Of a stretch of 64,000 bases of DNA, positions 1 to 8,094 are shown in pieces. The position numbers and the translations under genes are program-made. Position 1 is the first letter of the stretch; the number at the start of each line of letters is the position of its first letter. The notes under the pieces are model-generated. The model was not told the DNA's origin. It searched no databases and saw nothing but the letters and a program-made list of their open reading frames with translations. The DNA comes from Colletes latitarsis (lineage: Eukaryota; Arthropoda; Insecta; Hymenoptera; Colletidae), in contig NW_027488365.1 in NCBI RefSeq assembly GCF_051014445.1, positions 43,534,001 to 43,598,000 of the forward strand. Direction: 5' to 3'.

Positions 1-1
1 G

Positions 2-847
2 ATCCCCGGGCCCGAGGGGGAAGCTAAGGCTGATGCCCTGGCCTTCGAAATGAAGAAGGCCCTGGCCGAGATGGCGGTCAGGGTGGCCCGACCTACCAAG
101 CGGACTGAGTTGCGTGTGAGCGGCTTGGACGATGCCACCACTCCAGCGGAGGTCCGCGGAGCTATGGCGGCTCTGGGGGAATGCCCAGAGGACGGAGTCC
201 AGGTGGGGGATATCCGCCGGACTCCCACAACTCTGGGCACTGTATGGGTAAGGTGCCCCATCAAGGCCGCCCGAATAATAGTGGCGGCTGGAAGGGTAAA
301 GGTTGGGTGGACATCCGCGAGAGTGGAGGTCCTAGCACCGCGTCCACTGCAGTGCTACCGCTGCCTAGAGACAGGACATGTTAGACAGCGGTGCACGGCG
401 ACGGTGGATCGGAGTGGCCGCTGCTACAGATGCGGCTCCCCCGACCACCACGCCAAGCAGTGTGGCGCGGCGTCCCCGGTATGTCCGTTGTGTATTGATA
501 TACCGGGGAGACCTACGGGGCACCGATTAGGGGGGCCGAGTTGTGCTCCCCCGCCTAGGCAGGGCCGCCGAGGGCGTGCAACGGGGATGGCAAAGGGGCC
601 TAAAGCCCCCGACAATCAAAGGGGAGAGACCGCTCTGGCCCCTCCAACTACTGTGCTGAAACAAGTGGAGAGGGTAGCTGTGTCACCTGCTGTCAAACAG
701 GGAGATGCCGCTGCGGCCTCCCCGTCGATGGAGGTGGACGAAGCTGTCGGGGGGGATGGGCTCCTCCTGGCGTCGCAGTCGAAGGAGGAGGGGGAACGCC
801 CCACCCCAACCGAGAATAAAGGCCTGGAGGAGGCTGTGAATGCTTAA
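2..847 (+). CDS. ORF1 Gag-like nucleic-acid-binding protein with three CCHC knuckles (5' partial)
   Basis: ORF1 proteins of R1-clade elements bind the element RNA and form the ribonucleoprotein; in TRAS and SART they also direct nuclear or telomeric localisation. The frame is open from base 2; the first in-window ATG is at 50 but is probably internal. Residue numbers count from that Met. A conserved pre-knuckle region (about 20-97, starting ELRVSGLDD) precedes three knuckles: C102-x2-C105-x4-H110-x4-C115, C125-x2-C128-x4-H133-x4-C138, and the clade-typical looser C145-x2-C148-x9-H158-x6-C165. After them comes a basic stretch (about 169-184, RQGRRGR) and a low-complexity acidic and serine-rich tail to residue 265. 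The TAA stop is at 845-847, and the 3' end overlaps the open ORF2 frame by 28 bases. The N-terminal part is missing from the window. Function is known for the family and inferred here. Confidence 0.9.
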   Translation: MPGPEGEAKADALAFEMKKALAEMAVRVARPTKRTELRVSGLDDATTPAEVRGAMAALGECPEDGVQVGDIRRTPTTLGTVWVRCPIKAARIIVAAGRVKVGWTSARVEVLAPRPLQCYRCLETGHVRQRCTATVDRSGRCYRCGSPDHHAKQCGAASPVCPLCIDIPGRPTGHRLGGPSCAPPPRQGRRGRATGMAKGPKAPDNQRGETALAPPTTVLKQVERVAVSPAVKQGDAAAASPSMEVDEAVGGDGLLLASQSKEEGERPTPTENKGLEEAVNA

Positions 848-3800
848 AGTTCACTCTCCTGCAAGCCAATTTGGCGAGGGCCCGCAGGGCACACGACATG
901 TTCGTCCACACCCTGCGGGCCCGAAGGGTAGGCTTGGCCATCGCCACTGAGCCGTACACAGTTCTTGATCAGCCCAATTGGATCGGGAGCCTGTGCGGTT
1001 TGGTGGCGATGGTCTGGGCGTGGCCGCCAGACTCTCCTTCCCTATCCATCTTGTTCTGTGGGGAGGGGGTGCTGGCAGTCCAATGGGGGACCATCGCGGT
1101 TGTTGGTTGCTATGTGTCGCCCAACTGCGACCTCGCCACATATGCGGCATACCTGAGCGGGGTGGGCGATTGTATCAGGAGATGCCTACCCCGCCCAGTA
1201 TTGGTCCTGGGGGACTTCAATGCTCATGCAGCTGCATGGGGCAACCCCAGGACCAGCCGCCGTGGCGAGGCGCTTTTGGGGTGGGCGGCCGAGCACGACC
1301 TCCGGCTGGTGAATCGGGGCTCCGAGGCCACGTTCGTAGGACCGCAGGGAACGTCCATCATCGATTTGGCGTGGGCAACCCCTGCGGCCCTGCGACTCGT
1401 GTCGGGTTGGCGAGTGGCCGTAGAGGTGGCCACACTTAGTGACCACCTCTATATCACCATGTCGGTGAGGGCCACCCCGGCGCGAAGAGAGCCCCTGGGC
1501 CGGAGGCGTGTAGCAGATGCCGTGGCCCAATCGCGATGGTCCCTCAAGAGGGTGAGTTGGGCGATGGCGGAGGCAGCCGCAACAGTGGCAGCTTGGTCCC
1601 AGCCAGAGGATGGACCCGTCGACGACGTCGAGCGGGAGGCCGAGTGGTTCCGGGGCAAGTTCAAGGAGGTGTGCGATGCCTCCATGCCCCGGGCCAGGCC
1701 TCCCAGAACCCAGGGCGCGGCGTATTGGTGGTCGCCGCACATCGAGCTGTGCAACGCTCGATGTGTGCGCGCCCGCCGAAGATATACCCGCGCCCGGAGA
1801 TCACGTCGTCGACGCCCGACCGCGGAACAGATGGCGCAGATATACGAGGAGTTCGCCATAGAGCGGCGGAACCTCCAACGCGCCATCCGAGACGCCAAGG
1901 CACGGGCATGGAAAGACCTCCTCGGGGAACTGAACAGAGATCCGTGGGGGCGCCCGTACAGGCTTGTAATGGACAAGCTTCGTCCATGGGCGCCCCCTCT
2001 GACGGAGACTCTCGACCTCCAGTTTTTAGAGGAGGTGGTATCAACCCTGTTCCCGGGGTCTAACCGGGTTGGGGTACCACCTCCTCGAGAACCCTGGGAC
2101 CCTGCCATCTGGTCCCAGGAACTGGAGGTCACCCCCGAGGAGATGGGCCGGGCCGTTCGTCGGATGAGGGCTCGGAGGGTTGCTCCGGGTCCCGACGGCG
2201 TGCCCGGCCAGGTGTTGGCCTGTGCCCTTGGCGTCTTGAGCCCGCGGTTTGGGAGGCTGCTTAGCGGTTGCCTCCGCCGAGGGGAATTCCCCTCGCCCTG
2301 GAAGGCGGCGCGGCTGGTCCTTCTTCGGAAGGCGAGAAGGCCCGCAGGTACGCCCTCTGCGTACCGGCCGGTGTGTTTGTTGGATGAGGCGGGCAAGCTC
2401 TTTGAGCGCATAGTGGCTGCCCGCCTCTCCAACCACCTGTCCACAGTGGGACCCGACTTGGCCCCCTGCCAATTCGGCTTTAGAGAGGGACGGTCCACCC
2501 TTGATGCCATCGAGCTGGTCCGTTCCCTCTCTCAGGGGGCAACCTCCCAGGGTAGGGTGGTTCTGGCGATATCACTTGATATCGTCAATGCCTTTAACAC
2601 CCTGCCCTGGGAGGCGATTATGGGGGCGCTAGAGTTTCATCGGGTGCCCCCATATCTGAGGAGGATAGTTGGGTCCTACCTGAGCGACAGGTGGATCAGT
2701 TGCACCGGCCGAGACGGAGTTACGATGCGGAGGGGGGTTGTACGCGGTGTTCCGCAGGGGTCGGTTCTAGGACCCTTGCTATGGAACATCGGGTACGACT
2801 CGGTACTGCGGGCCCCTCTGCCCACTGACGTAGCGCTGGCGTGTTATGCCGATGACACGCTGGTGCTCGTCAGCGGGTCAGACTGGAGAGGGACAGCGCG
2901 CGCCGCGGAGGTGGCGGTGGCCACCGTCGTCGCCGAAATCCGCAGGCTGGGCCTAGAGGTGGCACCCCAGAAAACGGAGGCCATGTACTTTCAAAAACTT
3001 GGCCCCCGTGGGGTTCCGCCGGCCGGCCTGCGGATCCGAGTTGGGACAGCGTACGTCGAGGTGAAGGCCCATATGAAGTATCTGGGCCTGATCCTCGACA
3101 GCCGTTGGCGCTTCATCGAGCATTTCGACCGCTTGGCCCCTCGTGTGGAGAGGGCGGCTGCCGCGTTAGGCCGCCTTCTTCCGAATATCGGGGGGCTTGA
3201 TGCTGGAGTCCGCCGCCTCTATGTGGAGGTGGTGCGTTCAATTGCCCTCTACGGGGCCCCAATTTGGGCCCCGCAACTGGATGCCAGCCGGCGCAGCACG
3301 GAGATGCTGCGCCGCGTCAACCGTCGGCTGGCAATCCGGGTGGTAAGAGGGTATCGCACCATCTCCCACGAGGCGGCGACTACCCTGGCGTGTCTCCCGC
3401 CCTTGGAGCTCCTAGCCTGGAGAAACCAATTGGTTTTCCGGCATTCCAGGGAGCTTCAGGAGGCTGGGAGGCCGCCAGAGGAGAGGAGGCAATCGGTCGA
3501 AGCGACGAGGCGCCATGCCCAACGGACCGTTTTGTTTGTGTGGTTCTGCCAACTAATTCAGGCTGGTGGAGCCGCACAACGCTCCGTTGGTGCAGTCCTG
3601 CTACATTGGCAAGAGTGGCAGGACAAACCGGGTAGGCTGTCCTACAGGATGACACAGGTGCTCACCGGGCATGGTTGCTTTGGTGAGTACCTGTGTCGAA
3701 TCGGGAAGGAGGCGACGGCGGTGTGCCACCACTGTGGGGGCCCTCAAGACACGGCGCAGCACACGTTGGCAGCCTGCCCAGCGTGGGCAGACGAGCGCCG

Positions 3801-4029
3801 TGTCCTGCAACAGGAAGTTGGGAGGAACCTCTCGCTGGCCACAGTAATTGGCAAGATGGTGGCCAGCGAGAGGACATGGCAAGTGGTGGACTCCTTCTGT
3901 GAGGTAGTTATGTCACAGAAGGAGGCCGCCGAGCGGGCGCGCGAGCTGGCCGCGCATCCCGCTCGGAGAGGGAGGGCTCGGAGAGGGGCGAGGGCGAGGC
4001 GACTTTCGCCTCCTGGCCCCCTTCAGTAG
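820..4029 (+). CDS. ORF2 polyprotein: APE endonuclease, reverse transcriptase, CCHC finger
   Basis: This is the enzyme for target-primed reverse transcription: the endonuclease nicks the target and the RT copies element RNA from the nick. Residues are numbered from the TTG codon at 871 (1052 aa to the TAG at 4027-4029). Endonuclease, about 1-200: TEP with E27, GDFNAH at 114-119, SIIDLAW at 162-168 with D165, and SDH at 190-192. RT, about 430-745: GPDGVP at 440-445, YRPVCLLD from 498, FGFREGRST from 535, motif A SLDIVNAFNTLPW from 568 with D570, GVPQGSVLGPL from 626, YADD at 659-662, and YLGLILD from 737. C-terminal finger: C952-x2-C955-x8-H964-x4-C969. No RNase H is seen. Start: the frame is open from 820 (after TAA at 817-819) and the conserved endonuclease beginning (LLQANL) lies before the first in-frame ATG (898), so translation must begin upstream by reinitiation, frameshifting or from an AUG this copy has lost. 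There are no internal stops. Confidence 0.95.
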   Translation, partial: RPGGGCECLKFTLLQANLARARRAHDMFVHTLRARRVGLAIATEPYTVLDQPNWIGSLCGLVAMVWAWPPDSPSLSILFCGEGVLAVQWGTIAVVGCYVSPNCDLATYAAYLSGVGDCIRRCLPRPVLVLGDFNAHAAAWGNPRTSRRGEALLGWAAEHDLRLVNRGSEATFVGPQGTSIIDLAWATPAALRLVSGWRVAVEVATLSDHLYITMSVRATPARREPLGRRRVADAVAQSRWSLKRVSWAMAEAAATVAAWSQPEDGPVDDVEREAEWFRGKFKEVCDASMPRARPPRTQGAAYWWSPHIELCNARCVRARRRYTRARRSRRRRPTAEQMAQIYEEFAIERRNLQRAIRDAKARAWKDLLGELNRDPWGRPYRLVMDKLRPWAPPLTETLDLQFLEEVVSTLFPGSNRVGVPPPREPWDPAIWSQELEVTPEEMGRAVRRMRARRVAPGPDGVPGQVLACALGVLSPRFGRLLSGCLRRGEFPSPWKAARLVLLRKARRPAGTPSAYRPVCLLDEAGKLFERIVAARLSNHLSTVGPDLAPCQFGFREGRSTLDAIELVRSLSQGATSQGRVVLAISLDIVNAFNTLPWEAIMGALEFHRVPPYLRRIVGSYLSDRWISCTGRDGVTMRRGVVRGVPQGSVLGPLLWNIGYDSVLRAPLPTDVALACYADDTLVLVSGSDWRGTARAAEVAVATVVAEIRRLGLEVAPQKTEAMYFQKLGPRGVPPAGLRIRVGTAYVEVKAHMKYLGLILDSRWRFIEHFDRLAPRVERAAAALGRLLPNIGGLDAGVRRLYVEVVRSIALYGAPIWAPQLDASRRSTEMLRRVNRRLAIRVVRGYRTISHEAATTLACLPPLELLAWRNQLVFRHSRELQEAGRPPEERRQSVEATRRHAQRTVLFVWFCQLIQAGGAAQRSVGAVLLHWQEWQDKPGRLSYRMTQVLTGHGCFGEYLCRIGKEATAVCHHCGGPQDTAQHTLAACPAWADERRVLQQEVGRNLSLATVIGKMVASERTWQVVDSFCEVVMSQKEAAERARELAAHPARRGRARRGARARRLSPPGPLQ

Positions 4030-4205
4030 CTCCTGAAGAGGTGGGGCGGCCCGTCAGCTTTCACCTCCGGCCACCACGTCGATGGCCGGGGGATGGACGG
4101 GCTGCCCGTGGGGGTTGCAGGTGCTCGGCGTTAGGGGCCCGAGCAGCGAAGTCAGCCCCGGGGCCGCGGGCGTCGGGTGACCTGGCGTCCGCGGCGGAGA
4201 AATAA

Positions 4206-4234
4206 GGGGGGAATGATACGTTGTCGTTCCCCCC
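4206..4234 (+). other. 3' UTR hairpin 1
   Basis: The arms GGGGGGAA (4206-4213) and TTCCCCCC (4227-4234) are perfectly complementary. A T-G wobble and two further pairs (4214-4216 with 4224-4226) extend the stem to 11 positions around a 7-base loop. Confidence 0.7.
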
Positions 4235-4258
4235 GGGATGAGCCGCGACAGGCAAGGC

Positions 4259-4308
4259 GCGGCGGGGGACTCTGTGATGTCTCACTAGAGTTCCCGGTCC
4301 CCCGCCGC
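4259..4308 (+). other. 3' UTR hairpin 2
   Basis: A perfect 12-base inverted repeat has arms GCGGCGGGGGAC (4259-4270) and GTCCCCCGCCGC (4297-4308) around a 26-base loop. It is nearly all G-C and would be very stable in RNA. Confidence 0.75.
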
Positions 4309-4360
4309 AGCGCCCGAGGACGGTCACCGTGGGGTTTTAGCCGGTAGGAGTCCGGCACTA

Positions 4361-4394
4361 CCCCGAGGCCCACCCCTACTTAAGGGCCTCGGGG
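4361..4394 (+). other. 3' UTR hairpin 3, close to poly(A)
   Basis: A perfect 11-base inverted repeat has arms CCCCGAGGCCC (4361-4371) and GGGCCTCGGGG (4384-4394) around a 12-base loop; the A-T pair 4360/4395 extends it. It ends 26 bases before the A tract, a position suited to RT recognition of the RNA 3' end. Confidence 0.78.
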
Positions 4395-4420
4395 TGTCCA
4401 TGAGGATTTCCCCACGTAAG

Positions 4421-4445
4421 AAAAAAAAAAAAAAAAAAAAAAAAA
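4421..4445 (+). repeat. Poly(A) tail of the retrotransposon
   Basis: Twenty-five uninterrupted A residues follow CCACGTAAG and are followed immediately by satellite sequence. This is the 3' signature of target-primed reverse transcription. The lack of interruptions fits a young insertion. Confidence 0.95.
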
Positions 4446-4460
4446 GGGTTTTTTCCGTGT
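4440..4460 (+). other. 3' integration junction in a satellite monomer
   Basis: The A tract is joined to GGGTTTTTTCCGTG. In intact monomers (for example around 4616-4636) this sequence is preceded by GATCCT, so the primer nick lay between T and GGG in the context CCT/GGGTTT. The telomere-like 11-mer contains the same core (TCT/GGGTTA at each repeat boundary). The 5' junction is outside the window, so the target-site duplication cannot be read. Confidence 0.8.
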
Positions 4461-4622
4461 TTGAATCACGTAGTAATGTGGTACCACACTGAGGTAGTCA
4501 ATTAAACCTGGTATCGATCAATATTTCAGAGGATAACACCGGTTAGGTCTGGGTTAGGTCCGGGATATGCCCGCATCTGGCTCATGATTTTGCCTTCTTC
4601 GCATACTTGTTGGCCCGATCCT
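4446..4622 (+). repeat. First satellite monomer (reference unit, 177 bp)
   Basis: A typical two-motif unit. In order: GGG plus T6, then CACGTAGTAATG, the perfect palindrome GTGGTACCAC, CAATTAAACCTGG, a GATCAATATTTCAGAGG stretch, AACACCGG, two telomere-like 11-mers at 4543-4564 (TTAGGTCTGGG and the variant TTAGGTCCGGG), then ATATGCCCGCATCTGG and a TTCGCATACTTGTTGG segment running into the next CTGGG. The unit start is arbitrary; I use the retrotransposon junction. Confidence 0.95.
4543..4564 (+). repeat. Telomere-like 11-mer pair in the first monomer
   Basis: TTAGGTCTGGG (4543-4553) is followed directly by TTAGGTCCGGG (4554-4564). Almost every monomer has this pair in the same place. Frequent variants are TTAGGTATGGG, TTAGGACTGGG, TTAGGTCGGGG, CTAGGTCCGGG and TTAGATCTGGG. 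The 11-mer begins with the ancestral insect telomere unit TTAGG. Whether it is this species' telomere motif cannot be seen here. Confidence 0.85.
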
Positions 4623-5072
4623 GGGTTTTTTCCGTGTTTGAATCACGTAGTAATGTGGTACCACACTGAGGTAGTCAATTAAACCTGGTATCGATCAATA
4701 TTTCAGAGGATAACACCGGTTAGGTCTGGGTTAGGTCCGGGATATGCCCGCATCTGGCTCATGATTTTGCCTTCTTCGCATACTTGTTGGCCAGATCCTG
4801 GGATTTTTCCGTGTTTGAATCACGTAGTAATGTTGTACCACACTGAGGCAGTCAATTAAACCTGGATTCGGACAGTATTTTAGAGGATAACACCGGTTAG
4901 GTCTGGGTTAGGTCTGGGTTATGCCCGCATCTGGCTCATGATTTTGCCTTCTTCGCATACTTGTTGGGCAGATCCTGGGCTTTTTCCTGTTTGAATCACG
5001 TAGTAATGTGGTAACACACTGAAACTGTCAATTAAACCTGGTTTCGATCAATATTTTAGAGGATAACACCGG

Positions 5073-5105
5073 TTAGGTCTGGGTTAGGTCTGGGTTAGGT
5101 TTGGG
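5073..5105 (+). repeat. Triple telomere-like 11-mer (188-bp type unit)
   Basis: Three consecutive 11-mers: TTAGGTCTGGG, TTAGGTCTGGG, then TTAGGTTTGGG with C replaced by T. Similar triples occur near 6.5, 8.1, 10.25, 12.9, 13.5, 13.8, 15.95, 16.3, 19.2, 21.8, 22.4, 22.75, 24.9, 25.2, 28.1, 28.8, 30.2, 30.95, 34.5 and 63.2 kb. The third copy almost always has the T form (TTTGTG in a few). This particular unit is 187 bp because its T tract is one base short (CTTTTTCCTG). Confidence 0.85.
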
Positions 5106-8094
5106 TTATGCCCGCATCTGGCTCATGATTTTGCTTTCTTCGCATACTTGTTGGCCAGATCCTGGGTTTTTTTCGTGTTTGAATCACGTAGTAATGTGGC
5201 AACACAATGAAGCAGTCAATTAACCCTGGTTTCGATCCATATTTTGGAGGATAACACCGGTTAGGTATGGGTTAGGTCTGGGTTATGCCCGCATCTGGCT
5301 CATGATTTTGCCTTTTTCGCAAACTTGTTGGCCAGATCCTGGGTTTTTTCCGTGTTTGAATCACGTAGTAATGTTGTAGCACACTGAGGCAGTCAATTAA
5401 ACCTGGTTTCGATCAATATTTTAGAGGATAACACCGGTTAGGTCTGGGTTAGGTCTGGGATATGCGCGCATCTGGCATATACTTTCGCCTTTTTCGCAAA
5501 CTTGTTGGCTAGATCCTGGGTTTTTTCCGTGTTTGAATCACGTAGTAATGTGGTACCACACTGAGGTAGTCAATTAAACCTGGTTTCGATCAATATTTCA
5601 GAGGATAACACCGGGTAGGTCTGGGTTAGGTCTGGGATATGAGCGCATCTGGCATATACTTTCGCCTTTTTCGCAAACTTGTTGGCTAGATCCTGGGTTT
5701 TTTCCGTGTTTGAATCACGTAGTAATGTGGTACCACACTGAGGTAGTCAATTAAACCTGGTTTCGATCAATATTTCAGAGGATAACACCGGTTAAGTCTG
5801 GGTTAGGTCCGGGATATGCCCGCATCTGGCTCATGATTTTGCCTTCTTCGCATACTTGTTGGCCAGATCCTGGGTTTTTTTCGTGTTTGAATCACGTAGT
5901 AATGTGGTAACACACTGAAGCAGTCAATTAAACCTGGTTTCGATCAATATTTTAGAGGATAACACCGGTTAGGTCTGGGTTAGGTCTGGGTTATGCCCGC
6001 ATCTGGCTCATGATTTTGCCTTCTTCGCATACTTGTTGGCCAGATCCTGGGTTTTTTCCGTGTTTGAATCACGTAGTAATGTGGTACCACACTGAGGCAG
6101 TCAATTAAACCTGGTTTCGATCAATATTTCAGAGGATAACACCGGTTAGGTCTGGGTTAGGTCTGGGTTATGCCCGCATCTGGCTCATGATTTTGCCTTC
6201 TTCGCATACTTATTGGCCAGATCCTGGGTTTTTTCCGTGTTTGAATCACGTAGTAATGTGGTACCACACTGAGGCAGTCAATTAAACCTGGTTTCGATCA
6301 ATGTTTCAGAGGATAACACCGGTTAGGTCTGGGTTAGGTCTGGGATATGCGCGCATCTGGCTTATACTTTCGCCTTTTTCGCAAACTTTTTGGCCAGATC
6401 CTGGGTTTTTTCCGTGTTTGAATCACGTAGTAATGTGGTACCACACTAAGGTAGTCGATTAAACCTGGTTTCGATCAATATTTCAGAGGATAACACCGGT
6501 TAGGTCTGGGTTAGGTCTGGGTTAGGTTTGGGTTATGCCCGCATCTGGCTAATGATTTTGCTTTCTTCGCATACTTGTTGGCCAGATCCTGGGTTTTTTC
6601 CGTGTTTGAATCACGTAGTAATGTGGTACCACACTGAAGCAGTCAATTAAACCTGGTTTCGATCAATATTTTAGAGGATAACACCGGTTAGGTCTGGGTT
6701 TCGTCTGGGTTATGCCCGCATCTGGCTCATGATTTTGCTTTCTTCGCAAACTTGTTTGCCAGACCCTGGTTTTTTTTCGTGTTTGAATCACGTAGTAATG
6801 TGGCAACACAATGAAGCAGTCAATTAACCCTGGTTTCGATCCATATTTTGGAGGATAACACCGGTTAGGTCTGGGTTAGTTCTGGGTTATGCCCGCATCT
6901 GGCTCATGATTTTGCCTTTTTCACAAACTTTTTGGCCAGATCCTGGGTTTGTTCCGTGTTTGAATCACGTAGTAATGTGGTACCACACTAAGGTAGTCAA
7001 TTAAACCTGGTTTCGATCAATATTTCAGAGGATAACACCGGTTAGGTCTGGGTTAGGTCGGGGATACGCCCGCTTCTGGCTCATGATTTTGCCTTCTTCG
7101 CATACTTGTTGGCCAGATCCTGGGTTTTTTTCGTGTTTGAATCACGTAGTAATGTGGTAACACAATGAAGCAGTCAATTAACCCTGGTTTCGATCAATAT
7201 TTTGGAGGATAACACCGGTTAGGTATGGGTTAGGTCTGGGTTATGCCCGCATCTGGCTCATGATTTTGCCTTTTTCGCAAACTTGTTGGCCAGATCCTGG
7301 GTTTTTTCCGTGTTTGAATCACGTAGTAATGTTGTAGCACACTGAGGCAGTCAATTAAACCTGGTTTCGATCAATATTTTAGCGGATAACACCGGTTAGG
7401 TCTGGGTTAGGTCTGGGATATGCGCGCATCTGGCATATACTTTCGCCTTTTTCGCAAACTTGTTGGCTAGATCCTGGGTTTTTTCCGTGTTTGAATCACG
7501 TAGTAATGTGGTACCACACTGAGGTAGTCAATTAAACCTGGTATCGATCAATATTTCAGAGGATAACACCGGTTAGGTCTGGGTTAGGTCCGGGATATGC
7601 CCGCATCTGGCTCATGATTTTGCCTTCTTCGCATACTTGTTGGCCCGATCCTGGGTTTTTTCCGTGTTTGAATCACGTAGTAATGTGGTACCACACTGAG
7701 GCAGTCAATTAAACCTGGTTTCGATCAATATTTTAGAGGATAACACCGGTTAGGTCTGGGTTAGGTCTGGGATATGCGCGCATCTGGCTTACACTTTCGC
7801 CATTTTCGTAAACTTGTTGGCCAGATCCTGGGATTTTTCCGTGTTTGAAACACGTAGTAATGTTGTACCACACTGAGGCAGTCAATTAAACCTGGATTCG
7901 GACAGTATTTTAGAGGATAACACCGGTTAGGCCTGGGTTAGGTCTGGGTTATGCCCGCATCTGGCTCATGATTTTGCCTTCTTCGCATACTTGTTGGGCA
8001 GATCCTGGGTTTTTTCCGTGTTTGAATCACGTAGTAATGTGGTAACACACTGAAACTGTCAATTAAACCTGGTTTCGATCAATATTTTAGAGGA

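Larger units (their letters stand above)
4030..4420 (+). other. 3' UTR of the retrotransposon
   Basis: This GC-rich stretch lies between the ORF2 stop and the poly(A). It has no convincing coding frame and no canonical AATAAA signal just before the tail. It holds three inverted repeats (4206-4234, 4259-4308, 4361-4394). In several LINE families the RT recognises a 3' structure in its own RNA, so this is the likely recognition region. That role is inferred. Confidence 0.85.
1..4445 (+). mobile_element. R1-clade non-LTR retrotransposon, 5' end outside window
   Basis: A LINE-type element runs from the window edge to the end of an A25 tail. It has the two-ORF layout of the R1 clade (R1, TRAS, SART, Waldo and relatives): a Gag-like ORF1 with three CCHC knuckles, then ORF2 with APE-type endonuclease, reverse transcriptase and a C-terminal CCHC finger, then a structured 3' UTR and poly(A). 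No RNase H domain is apparent after the RT, which is common in this clade. No terminal repeats are present, so it is not an LTR element. ORF1 is open to the first base, so the 5' UTR, the 5' junction and any target-site duplication lie upstream. The element is GC-rich and stands out from the AT-richer satellite. The clean tail and long open frames suggest a young insertion. The clade assignment is from domain order and motifs; the family name cannot be fixed without a search. Confidence 0.93.

Noticed and set aside
871..4029. Several open frames of 60-350 codons overlapping ORF1 and ORF2 on both strands
   Set aside because: They are shadows of GC-rich coding sequence in other frames, without domains, while the ORF1 and ORF2 frames carry the conserved motifs.
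4061..4373. Two minus-strand open frames (73 and 88 codons) in the 3' UTR
   Set aside because: Low-complexity products from GC-rich hairpin sequence with no recognisable motif.
1..4445. LTR retrotransposon or retrovirus
   Set aside because: No terminal repeats, protease, integrase or RNase H; an APE-type endonuclease and poly(A) tail identify a non-LTR element.
4446..4460. T tract as a transcription terminator
   Set aside because: The T run recurs once per monomer as part of the satellite; there is no gene or Pol III promoter evidence to link it to termination.
4560..4590. Possible CENP-B-like box in the CCCGCATCTGGCTCA segment
   Set aside because: On the opposite strand it matches the core CENP-B box pattern except at two essential positions, and the CTCA part varies among monomers. 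Chance similarity is more likely.
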